NCBI GenBank assembly: GCA_964519985.1
Contig: CAZFMF010000051.1
Coordinates: 1 to 21,887, forward strand
Reading direction: 5' to 3'
Length of the DNA stretch: 21,887 nt
From: JAIEOG01 sp964519985
GTDB taxonomy: Bacteria > Bdellovibrionota > FAC87 > UBA2466
Part shown: positions 1 through 6,935 of the stretch, piece by piece
How the letters are laid out: every line of letters begins with the position of its first letter
Numbering within the stretch: position 1 is the stretch's first letter
Position numbers and translations under genes: made by a program
Notes under the pieces: model-generated
The model's input: the letters and a program-made list of their open reading frames with translations, nothing else
Told to the model about the DNA's origin: nothing
The model's database searches: none

Positions 1-2
1 GG

Positions 3-140
3 GGCCGGGCCTTTGAAATCGCGCGGCAATATGTGGTGCAGAATACTTTGGAAGCTTTGGGCCTCATTCCCTATCAACCCCGAAAGGCGAAAGGGCCGCC
101 ACCCCGAAAACGTTCCCGCGCTCTTGGCGCCTCGAGCTGA
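3..140 (+). CDS. C-terminal fragment of an unidentified protein
   Basis: An open frame enters from the left edge and ends at the TGA at 138-140, giving 45 visible residues. It begins GRAFEIARQYVVQNTLEALG and ends in a basic, proline-rich tail with two Pro-Arg-Lys-like patches. The first part looks like an amphipathic helix and the tail looks disordered. I do not recognise the family from so short a piece. The gene converges on the minus-strand cluster whose last stop is at 314. It could still be a chance open frame, although frame, codon use and the position of the stop before a non-coding gap fit a real gene end. Confidence 0.5.
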   Translation, partial: GRAFEIARQYVVQNTLEALGLIPYQPRKAKGPPPRKRSRALGASS

Positions 141-197
141 AAATCGGCGAGGACAACTCGCCTCGTTCAAATAACTAGTGCGCATTCGACCCGCCGA

Positions 198-218
198 CCC
201 GGCCAGACTTCGGCCGGG
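198..218 (+). terminator. GC-rich hairpin between convergent genes, possible terminator
   Basis: CCCGGCC (198-204) and GGCCGGG (212-218) form a perfect 7-bp stem with a 7-nt loop. It lies between a + strand gene ending at 140 and a minus-strand gene ending at 314. No T-run follows on either strand, so intrinsic termination is only a possibility. Confidence 0.3.
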
Positions 219-235
219 CGCGCGGGGCGGCGAGA

Positions 236-260
236 ATCGTATCATCGTATCAATCGTATC
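236..260. repeat. Triple 8-bp repeat ATCGTATC
   Basis: ATCGTATC occurs at 236-243, 244-251 and 253-260, the first two directly abutting and the third after one A. It sits in the convergent intergenic gap (141-313), which otherwise holds only the hairpin at 198-218. No function is evident. Confidence 0.6.
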
Positions 261-313
261 GCGGTATCCGCGTGAACTTCACCCCGCTGGGGCGAGTTCG
301 ATGTCGGGATAAA

Positions 314-1354
314 CTATTCGTCTCCGATGGGGCCTTCGTCGCTTTCGGGGCCGCCATCCGCAGGGACGGCGGAGTCGTCGCCCGGGAGGGCGTCGTCGGG
401 TTGAGTGCCTTCGGCGGGAAGGCGGCTACGGCGTCCGCCGCGGAAACGCGGATCCATCATGCGCGGGTCGCCCATTCTCGGATCCATCATACGGGGATCC
501 ATCATGCGGGGGTCGGCGGGGTCCATTCCGGGTGGGCCGCCGCGGAAACGTGGGTCGGCCGTGCGGCGTGGATCCATGGGGCGTTCGTCCTCTTCGGCTA
601 AGTCGGGATCGCTCTCTTCGATTTCACCCGTGTCGGGTTCGGAGACTTCCGGTTCTTGGTAACGCCGAGGCGTTTCCGCCGGCGTTCGGCGCATCGGCGG
701 AGCGGCTGGCGCGGGCGGCATGGACGGTCGGGTCATGACCGCCCGGCGTTCTGCCGGTCGCGTTTCCGCCGGGGGTGACGAGGCGACGGCGCGCGGCGCG
801 GGGACCGGCGTGGCACGATTTCCGCCGGAGCTGTAGAGCATCCAGCCAACCACGGCGATCATCAGGGTACCCAAACTGCCAAAGATCCACTTGGCCGAAA
901 AGGCCGCGTGCATGGACTCCAGATCCGGTCGCTCCATCCCATTCGAGGGATCCGAGATCTCCCCGCGATCCAGCGGGGCCGCGAGTGCGGTGAGCGCCGT
1001 CGACTTTGGAATCAGTTCTTCGGGGGCGATATTGAGAAGCTCGGCCGGAACGTCGGTAATCGTCGGCGTCGATTCTCGACGGCGTTCGGGAACATCTTCC
1101 ACCATCGACGGGGTCGCGGCCGGCTTCGATCCGGCGGCGGGCAAGTCCCGACGGCGATCGAACTCGGCAAACTGCCATAGCAGTTTCCATTCGGTGGGCG
1201 ATTTGGAGTCAGTATCCGCCGGGAGCTGGTAAGCGATATCGTTGCGACGGAGGATCTGTTGCTCGAGCAACGCGCGGATCTCATCGGCGACAAAGGGCCC
1301 CTTGGGGCTTTTGTTCAAAAGAACAATCCAGCGATTTTTTCCGTCAGAAGCCAT
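314..1354 (-). CDS. GYF_2-like single-span membrane protein with DPRMM repeats and acidic tail
   Basis: 346 residues. Residues about 8-60 resemble the GYF_2 (DUF4339) domain: a GPF motif at 19-21 followed by a helix-rich stretch and a tryptophan-rich end (W56, W60). A linker rich in Pro and Ser leads to one hydrophobic segment at about 156-175. After it come a Pro/Ala/Arg region, an acidic stretch (about 236-257), a repeat of Asp-Pro-Arg-Met-Met (261-306) and a strongly acidic C-terminus. There is no signal peptide, so the GYF_2-like part is probably cytoplasmic and the rest on the other side of the membrane. The ATG at 1354 has GAAGGG just upstream. It is the last gene of a minus-strand cluster, 49 nt after the phosphatase. 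The GYF_2 assignment is by eye; GYF-type domains usually bind proline-rich peptides. Its function is unknown. Confidence 0.8.
   Translation of the reverse strand: MASDGKNRWIVLLNKSPKGPFVADEIRALLEQQILRRNDIAYQLPADTDSKSPTEWKLLWQFAEFDRRRDLPAAGSKPAATPSMVEDVPERRRESTPTITDVPAELLNIAPEELIPKSTALTALAAPLDRGEISDPSNGMERPDLESMHAAFSAKWIFGSLGTLMIAVVGWMLYSSGGNRATPVPAPRAVASSPPAETRPAERRAVMTRPSMPPAPAAPPMRRTPAETPRRYQEPEVSEPDTGEIEESDPDLAEEDERPMDPRRTADPRFRGGPPGMDPADPRMMDPRMMDPRMGDPRMMDPRFRGGRRSRLPAEGTQPDDALPGDDSAVPADGGPESDEGPIGDE
437..574 (-). repeat. Coding repeat for DPRMM / DPRFRGG units
   Basis: This part of the GYF_2-like gene encodes repeated Asp-Pro-Arg units (DPRMM, DPRMG, DPRFRGG, residues 261-306). At DNA level GGATCCATCAT recurs on the + strand, three times between about 450 and 505. 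Repeats this similar can expand or contract by slippage, so copy number may vary among strains. Confidence 0.75.
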
Positions 1355-1403
1355 TGCGCCCTTCGCAATGCTCTTGGAAAAAACCGCTCCGTGGTTTTTA
1401 CGC

Positions 1404-2192
1404 TTAGAGCAACTTCAGAATTTCGCCGTGAAGCTTTCCGTTGGTGGCCACGACCTCGGCGTCGTGAATGCCCACCGCTTCTCCACGGTAGTTCGTTACT
1501 TTTCCGCCGGCCTCGCTGACCAAAATCAATCCGGCGGCTACGTCCCACGAGGCCAGACCGCGTTCCCAGAACCCGTCATACCGGCCGCATGCCACGTAAG
1601 CCAAATCCATCGCCGCGGAACCGGGGCGTCGGACGCCCAACGCCTTATCCTGCACCCGGCGAAAGATCTCGATCTCATCGCGCAGTTGCTCGCCGGTCGT
1701 GTAGTAGAACCCGGTTCCCAGTAAAGCGTCTTGTAACGACGCCGTTTTGGAAACCTGAAGCCGCTTTCCATTTAAGAAAGCCCCTTTTCCGGTTTCGGCG
1801 AAAAACCGCTCCTTGCCGAGCGGATGATAAATCAGCCCAGCTCTGGCTTTGCCGTCTTCGTAGACTCCAATCGAGACGCAGAACCAAGGGAAACCATGGG
1901 CATAATTCGTCGTTCCATCCAGCGGATCGAGAACAAAAACGAGCTCGGAACCTTTTCCGTGTTCACCCGTTTCTTCTGTAATTATCGAACTTTTAGGGAA
2001 TTTCTTGAATATCGCTTTAATCAGGTACGCTTCCGCGTTCTTATCCGCCTCGGTCACAATGCCCGCGCCGACTTTGCGTTCGATGCGCTGCACCTTTTGA
2101 AAATGTTTTAAAAGGATATTGCCGGCGCCCTCTCCGATTTCGAAAAGAAACTTTTTGAGCGCCGCGGAACTCAGGGCTTTAGATTGCGTCAT
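1404..2192 (-). CDS. Inositol-1-monophosphatase family protein (SuhB/IMPase-like)
   Basis: 262 residues, the normal length for the family of metal-dependent, lithium-sensitive phosphomonoesterases that hydrolyse inositol phosphates and related sugar or nucleotide phosphates. The metal-binding signatures are visible: ITEETG at 71-76 (Glu73, Glu74), DPLDGTTNYAHGFP at 89-102 (Asp89, Asp92), and SWDVAAG at 215-221 (Asp217) followed by EAGG. The frame stays open far upstream, but the start is taken as the ATG at 2192. That start gives the family N-terminus and overlaps the stop of the preceding gene as ATGA, implying translational coupling. The extra upstream sequence is only the shadow of that neighbour. 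The exact substrate cannot be told from sequence; SuhB-type members also have an rRNA-transcription role in enterobacteria. Confidence 0.93.
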   Translation of the reverse strand: MTQSKALSSAALKKFLFEIGEGAGNILLKHFQKVQRIERKVGAGIVTEADKNAEAYLIKAIFKKFPKSSIITEETGEHGKGSELVFVLDPLDGTTNYAHGFPWFCVSIGVYEDGKARAGLIYHPLGKERFFAETGKGAFLNGKRLQVSKTASLQDALLGTGFYYTTGEQLRDEIEIFRRVQDKALGVRRPGSAAMDLAYVACGRYDGFWERGLASWDVAAGLILVSEAGGKVTNYRGEAVGIHDAEVVATNGKLHGEILKLL

Positions 2193-2758
2193 TTCACTTT
2201 GCGGCGAGCCGCCTTCGAGAGACGGTCGAAATTTCGATCGGCGTCGACTTCGGCCTGGCCACGAACCTTGTCTTCCAATTCTTGATTCTCGGTCAACTTC
2301 CGCTCGTATTCCTTTCGCTGGGCTTTGTCGAATTCCTTTTGGAAAATCATTTCCTCGATCTTCTTTTCCAGGTCGCCCATCGAAACGCGCAAGAAATCCA
2401 AAAACTGCGGGTCGTCGTACGGAACCATGCGCAAGGGATCTTTTTTCTCGCGGAAGAAGCAAAGCGACTTGCGAACCAACAAATCGACGGGATTGGACTC
2501 CCGCGACTGCCCGCCCGATTGTTCCAGTCGCTCGCGCATCGCCAAAACTTTGAAAATGCGCTGCGAAAGGTTTTTGTCCTTGCGGATGTTGCCGCGACCC
2601 ACCGCTTCGAAGAAGTTGAGAAAGGGGCCGTTGTCGGGAAGCAACTCGGAACATTCCAGCGGCAAGAGATAGACGCCGGCGTCCGCGCCGCCGATCGCGG
2701 CGTGAACACCCTTAGCCGAAATCAGAAAGGCCGCAAGAGCAGTGATGGCACGGTACAA
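2189..2758 (-). CDS. Small exported coiled-coil protein of unknown function
   Basis: 189 residues when read from a TTG start. An ATG-started frame begins at 2818, but it would put 20 polar residues before a hydrophobic core. The TTG at 2758 has a perfect AGGGAGG five bases upstream and gives a classic signal peptide, residues 1-20 ending GVHA. The mature part starts AIGGADAGVY, has a central region with several Phe and Leu, and ends in a charged helix rich in Lys, Glu, Gln and Arg (about 125-185) likely to form a coiled coil. It is probably periplasmic. It is first in the minus-strand cluster, coupled to the IMPase gene, and divergent from the gene at 2819. I do not recognise the family. Confidence 0.75.
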   Translation of the reverse strand: MYRAITALAAFLISAKGVHAAIGGADAGVYLLPLECSELLPDNGPFLNFFEAVGRGNIRKDKNLSQRIFKVLAMRERLEQSGGQSRESNPVDLLVRKSLCFFREKKDPLRMVPYDDPQFLDFLRVSMGDLEKKIEEMIFQKEFDKAQRKEYERKLTENQELEDKVRGQAEVDADRNFDRLSKAARRKVK

Positions 2759-2763
2759 AAAAG

Positions 2764-2770
2764 CCTCCCT
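2764..2770 (-). promoter_or_regulatory. Shine-Dalgarno AGGGAGG deciding a TTG start
   Basis: On the minus strand AGGGAGG lies 5 nt before TTG (2758-2756). It is the strongest ribosome-binding site in the neighbourhood and supports the TTG start of the exported protein over the upstream ATG at 2818. Confidence 0.6.
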
Positions 2771-2818
2771 TTCGTTCTTAATTCTAGTATCTTCCAGATA
2801 GTACCGGGGGTTTGGCAA

Positions 2819-4102
2819 GTGGCATTCGACGAATTTGGTTGCGTCGTGTTGGGCAATGAGCCGGCGGGCCTATGGCTTTTGTCGGAACTCGAACGGCAAT
2901 ATGCGGCCGTGGGTGAAGAGGCCAGACTGGGATGGGTCTCGCTCGGCGGCGATCCGGCGCCCGTTTGTCTCCCGACGGAACTCGGCAAGTCTTTCGGCGT
3001 TTCTCCCACCGCCACTTGGTCGACGGAAATTCTGACGCCGCGGATGAACATTCCGTGGACGGCGAAATCGGTTTCGGATCGTTTTCCCGAATTGCCGGCG
3101 GCGGATATGTCCTTGAACGCAAATCGAGATTTGGCGGCGGCCTTGGCGCAGCCCACCGCTCCCGAATTGGCGGCGATTCGCACCGCGATTGCAAAGCACC
3201 CGCAACTCATCGGCCACGCGCAAGGGCTTTGGAAAGCGTTTGGTCGCACCCAACACGTTTTGCCCGAATCCGCGGTGCACTACGCGCGGTTCTTGACGCA
3301 GCTGCAGTGGTGGTCACCCGAAAAAGATCTTAGTCCCCAAATCCAACGCCGGAATTTATCAACGGCCAATGGAATGGAAAGTTTCAAGGTTCGAAAGCCC
3401 GAAGGGGTTTCGATTTCCTTCCGCGATTTTGGTGAGATCACCAGTCGCAAGTGGATCCTAAATCTCGATTTGCGTTCGTTGCTAACGCTTTGCGCGCAAT
3501 GCCCAGAGTTCCTGCAGCAGTTGAATTTGCACTGGGAGCCAGCCACGTTGCAGGCGCTCTACCCACTACGCTTGCGGGTCGAAGCCGATGCGATTCCGGC
3601 ACCGATGCCGCCCATGGCCGTGGCCTTTGACACCGATCTCATTCCCGATCCCGCGACCGAAATCTGGCCGATGACGCTGCGCAACTCGGCCGAACTGCGG
3701 GAACTCACCGTCTGGGCCTCGGCCCCGGGATTGGTTTCCCTAGAAGCCATTTCCGAGCGTTTCCGCGAGGGGCTCCGCCGGGCGCAGGAGATCTTCCCCT
3801 TCTTATCGCGCAAGCTCATTCAGATTTCGATGCCGTTGGGCATGGACTCCTGTTTTGGCGAAGACGAACGCCGCTCGGTTTGTGATGCGTTACAGGAAAG
3901 CTCGATGGAGGTTTATCACCAGACGAGCTTCTACACCGATACCCGAGCGACCTCGATATCGCTTTTGCTTCCGTACCTGGGGTGCCACCTGCCCTATCCC
4001 ATCGGCAATCTGCTCGCGGCGCGCAAAATCGCCGCCGCCATGGTTCCCAAGCGCAAGCGACCTCCGGCAAGTCCGGAAGTGCAGCCAATGGCGAGCGCGT
4101 GA
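2819..4102 (+). CDS. Unknown protein with a flavoprotein-like N-terminus and C-terminus
   Basis: 427 residues if started at the GTG at 2819, which has GGGGG 8 nt upstream. The frame is open back to 2282, but that part is antisense to the exported protein and is rejected. The N-terminus, FGCVVLGNEPAGLWLLSELE, looks like the first beta-alpha unit of an FAD/NAD-binding Rossmann fold, yet the second glycine of GxGxxG is Glu. The C-terminus, LLPYLGCHLPYPIGNLLAAR, resembles the end of amine-oxidase-like FAD enzymes. The middle is unrecognised and there is no signal peptide or membrane span, so it is probably cytoplasmic. A 53-bp gap separates it from argS. It could be a flavoprotein that has lost its cofactor, or an unrelated fold; the family is not identified. 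Confidence 0.72.
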   Translation: MAFDEFGCVVLGNEPAGLWLLSELERQYAAVGEEARLGWVSLGGDPAPVCLPTELGKSFGVSPTATWSTEILTPRMNIPWTAKSVSDRFPELPAADMSLNANRDLAAALAQPTAPELAAIRTAIAKHPQLIGHAQGLWKAFGRTQHVLPESAVHYARFLTQLQWWSPEKDLSPQIQRRNLSTANGMESFKVRKPEGVSISFRDFGEITSRKWILNLDLRSLLTLCAQCPEFLQQLNLHWEPATLQALYPLRLRVEADAIPAPMPPMAVAFDTDLIPDPATEIWPMTLRNSAELRELTVWASAPGLVSLEAISERFREGLRRAQEIFPFLSRKLIQISMPLGMDSCFGEDERRSVCDALQESSMEVYHQTSFYTDTRATSISLLLPYLGCHLPYPIGNLLAARKIAAAMVPKRKRPPASPEVQPMASA

Positions 4103-4155
4103 GAGTTTCCCCAGGATAGCTTGAAGGACGCCGGCCGCGAGGTTAAGAATTACCC

Positions 4156-5886
4156 ATGCCTTTTTCTGAATTGAAGTCCCAGCTCGCGGTTCGCATTGCG
4201 GACTTCTGGAAACATCCCGAATTGACCCCGGAATGGATTAACCAAGAGTTTGGCCTCCCGCCCAATCCGAAAATGGGTCACGTGGCGCTGCCGCTTTTCA
4301 AAGTGCAAAAGATTCTGGGCAGGTCGTCCAATGAAATCGCCAAAGAACTCGCGGCCACTTTTTCCGCCGGCGAAATTTCCGCCAGCGCCGCAGGACCCTA
4401 CGCTAACTTCAAATGGCAGCCGAACGTGCTCTATGACCGGGTTTGCGGCACGATCTTCAAGGAAGGTGAGAAGTACGGCGGAGATAAGAGTGGCGCGGGT
4501 AAAACCGTCTTGATTGAGTATTGCTCCCCCAATATCGCGAAGAAACTCGCCTTCCAGCACATCCGCAGCACGCTGATCGGAAACGTTTTGGCCAATATCC
4601 ATTTGAAGCTGGGCTATCCCACGGAGCGGATCAATTTTGTGGGCGACTGGGGCTCTCAGTTTGCCCGCTTGCTCGCGGCCGTAGAACTCTGGGGCGACCC
4701 TTCCGTTTTGGCTTCGGGTGAATTGACCAAGGCCATGGATCACTTGTTCGAGCTGTACGTGAAATTTCACCAGGCGGCCGAAAGTGATCCCGCCCTCATC
4801 GATCGCGCAAACAAATGTCTCCAGTTGCTCGAAGAGGGCGACGCGAAAACCACCGCGCTTTGGAAGAAGATTCGCGATCTCAGTTTGGCGTCGGCGGAAA
4901 AAACCCTGAAGCGGTTGAGTGTTCGCTTTGATCACGTCGAGGGCGAAAGCACTTACGTTCCAGCCATCGGGTCGACGCTGGCGGAGGTCAAAGCCAAGGC
5001 CGGGGCGCACATCAGTGATGGGGCTTGGATTGTCGATGTCGAGGGTATCTCCACACCGGCGCTGATCCAAAAGAAAGACGGCACGACCCTCTATTTGACG
5101 CGGGATCTCGCCGCCGCGGAGGATCGCTTCCAGCGTTTCAGCTTTCACAAACTCTATTACGTGGTCTCGGAACAGCAGAAGCTGCACTTCCAGCTCCTCT
5201 TCGGCGTGCTCAAGAAAATGGGCCACACTTGGTCGGATCGCTGCGAACACATTTCTTTCGGGACGGTGACATTCGGGGCGGAAAAGATGTCGACCCGCGA
5301 AGGACGCGTGATCTTTCTCGATGCGCTATTGGACGAAGCCAAGGAGCGCGCGCTGGTGGAATCGGCGAAAAAGAATCCGGATCTGCAAAACAAAGGTGAA
5401 GTCGCCGAGCAAGTGGGTATCGCCGCGGTGATTTTCGGCGAGCTCTCCGCCAACCGGCAACGCGGCATCGAGTTTGATTGGGATCAGATCTTGGCCTTGG
5501 ACGGCGAGACCGGCCCCTACGTCCAATACGCGTATGTGCGCTGCGCTTCGCTGCTCGAAAAGGCCGGAGAAAAAGGCGCGCAAGCCCCGCTTTCGGCGGC
5601 GCCCGCGGGGTACGTCTTTGCCGAGGAGGAAGAAAACCTCGCGCTGGCGCTTGGTCGTTTCCGCACCGTCTTGCAGGTTTGTGTGCGCGAAGGCGATCCG
5701 GTACACCTCACGCGCTATCTCATCGATTTGGCCAAGGCCCTGAATCGTTTCTACTATCAGTTGCCCGTTTTACAGGCGACCGATCCGTTGCAGTGCCAGG
5801 TGCGTTTGAGTTTGGTGCACGCGACCAAGCAGGTGCTCGCCAACGGCCTAGGCCTATTGGGTATCGCGTGTCCCCGCGAAATGTGA
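4156..5886 (+). CDS. argS: Arginyl-tRNA synthetase
   Basis: 576 residues, full length for this class I synthetase, which charges tRNA-Arg with arginine. Residues 1-100 match the ArgRS-specific N-terminal Add-1 domain. The catalytic core has EYCSPNIAKK followed by HIRSTLIGN (121-143), INFVGDWGSQF (159-169) and the second signature KMSTREG (377-383). The C-terminal helical anticodon-binding domain ends with the family hallmark GLLGIACPREM. The odd point is the HIGH site: the expected HxGH before (L/I)RST reads AFQH (132-135), losing the first His and the Gly. The start ATG has GAGG 13 nt upstream, rather far. The stop overlaps the GTG of the next gene, so argS and the two lipopolysaccharide genes are probably co-transcribed and coupled. 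Confidence 0.96.
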   Translation: MPFSELKSQLAVRIADFWKHPELTPEWINQEFGLPPNPKMGHVALPLFKVQKILGRSSNEIAKELAATFSAGEISASAAGPYANFKWQPNVLYDRVCGTIFKEGEKYGGDKSGAGKTVLIEYCSPNIAKKLAFQHIRSTLIGNVLANIHLKLGYPTERINFVGDWGSQFARLLAAVELWGDPSVLASGELTKAMDHLFELYVKFHQAAESDPALIDRANKCLQLLEEGDAKTTALWKKIRDLSLASAEKTLKRLSVRFDHVEGESTYVPAIGSTLAEVKAKAGAHISDGAWIVDVEGISTPALIQKKDGTTLYLTRDLAAAEDRFQRFSFHKLYYVVSEQQKLHFQLLFGVLKKMGHTWSDRCEHISFGTVTFGAEKMSTREGRVIFLDALLDEAKERALVESAKKNPDLQNKGEVAEQVGIAAVIFGELSANRQRGIEFDWDQILALDGETGPYVQYAYVRCASLLEKAGEKGAQAPLSAAPAGYVFAEEEENLALALGRFRTVLQVCVREGDPVHLTRYLIDLAKALNRFYYQLPVLQATDPLQCQVRLSLVHATKQVLANGLGLLGIACPREM

Positions 5887-6935
5887 GTTCCGAACCGAAA
5901 AGTATTCTGATTCTGCGCTTCAGCAGTCTGGGCGACATCGTCATGACCACGGCGGCGATCCGGGCCTTGCGCCGGCGCTTTCCCGAAGCCCGCATCGACA
6001 TGATCGTCCGCGGGGATTTTCTCGACCTCGTGCGATTCAATCCACACCTTACCCATGTCTATGGGTTGGCGCGGCAATCGGGATGGGCAGGCCTGCGCGG
6101 ACTTTTAAAAGATATCAATGCCGTCGGCTACGACTTGGTCTACGACGCCCACCGGAGTTTGCGCACCCGTTTGCTCATGCCGCTCATTCGCGCGCCGCAC
6201 AAGGTTTACTTCCAAAAGCACTACCTTCGGCGTGCGCTCGCGATGACATTCAAACTGCCGTTGCTCAACCAACGCCGGTTTTTAGAACGCTTCATCGATC
6301 CCCTCGAACCGTTCGGAGTGCGCTATGACGGCGGTGGCCCGGAAATCTACGTGGACGATCCTTCGGAAGCCTCGGCGCTAGCCAAGTCGGGCATCCACGC
6401 CGACGGCACCCCGCGGGTGGCGCTGATTCCTTCCGCCCAGTGGCCGGGAAAGCGGTGGCCGGAGACGGGCTTTCGCGCCGTGGCCGAAATGTTAGTGGCG
6501 AAAACCCCGTACCAGCTTGTGATCTTTGGCGGCCCGGGTGATGACTTTTGCGGAGAAATCGCGGCGGGGCTGCCTTCGGATCGCGTGGTGAATACTCAAG
6601 GGAAGCTCTCGATCCTGGAGTCGGCCGCGCTGCTACGTCATTGCGACTTCACCATCGCCAATGACACGGGACTGATGCACGTGGCCGATGCCCTGCGGAT
6701 TCCTTCGGTTTTGATCTTCGGTCCGACCTCGGGAGAAATGGGTTGTTTGCCCCATCACCCCTCAAGTCGCATCGTGGAAAACGCGCTATGGTGTCGCCCT
6801 TGCTCGAAAAACGGCCAGGCCCCTTGTATCCGCGCGCAGCGCTGGTGCTTGACGCTGACCACTCCGGACCGAGTTTTTCACGAAACTTTGCGGCTGGGAC
6901 AAGACCTGTTAAAGCGGGGGCCATCGCCATGCTAA
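5883..6935 (+). CDS. Glycosyltransferase family 9, ADP-heptose:LPS heptosyltransferase type
   Basis: 350 residues, typical of GT9 enzymes that add heptose from ADP-heptose to the lipopolysaccharide inner core at the cytoplasmic face of the inner membrane. Signatures: ILILRFSSLGDIVMT at the N-terminus, PSAQWPGKRWP (183-193), ANDTGLMHVADAL (259-271), then FGPTS and the four-cysteine segment C304-C307-C315-C322 found near the end of WaaF-like proteins. The frame is open from 5478, but upstream sequence is the shadow of argS. The GTG at 5883 overlaps the argS stop in the tetranucleotide GTGA. The next gene, the Kdo transferase, overlaps its stop. Heptosyltransferase I versus II cannot be settled from sequence; the cysteines favour the II type. 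Confidence 0.9.
   Translation: MSSEPKSILILRFSSLGDIVMTTAAIRALRRRFPEARIDMIVRGDFLDLVRFNPHLTHVYGLARQSGWAGLRGLLKDINAVGYDLVYDAHRSLRTRLLMPLIRAPHKVYFQKHYLRRALAMTFKLPLLNQRRFLERFIDPLEPFGVRYDGGGPEIYVDDPSEASALAKSGIHADGTPRVALIPSAQWPGKRWPETGFRAVAEMLVAKTPYQLVIFGGPGDDFCGEIAAGLPSDRVVNTQGKLSILESAALLRHCDFTIANDTGLMHVADALRIPSVLIFGPTSGEMGCLPHHPSSRIVENALWCRPCSKNGQAPCIRAQRWCLTLTTPDRVFHETLRLGQDLLKRGPSPC

Noticed and set aside
2193..2654. 154-residue N-terminal extension of the inositol monophosphatase frame
   Set aside because: It is the out-of-frame shadow of the upstream gene; the ATG at 2192 gives the family N-terminus and an ATGA overlap.
2282..2818. N-terminal extension of the + strand gene at 2819
   Set aside because: It is antisense to the exported coiled-coil gene; the flavoprotein-like start begins at the GTG.
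4150..5250. Long minus-strand open frame (366 codons) opposite argS
   Set aside because: argS on the + strand is full length with clear family motifs; the antisense frame has no recognisable domain and is a codon-bias shadow.
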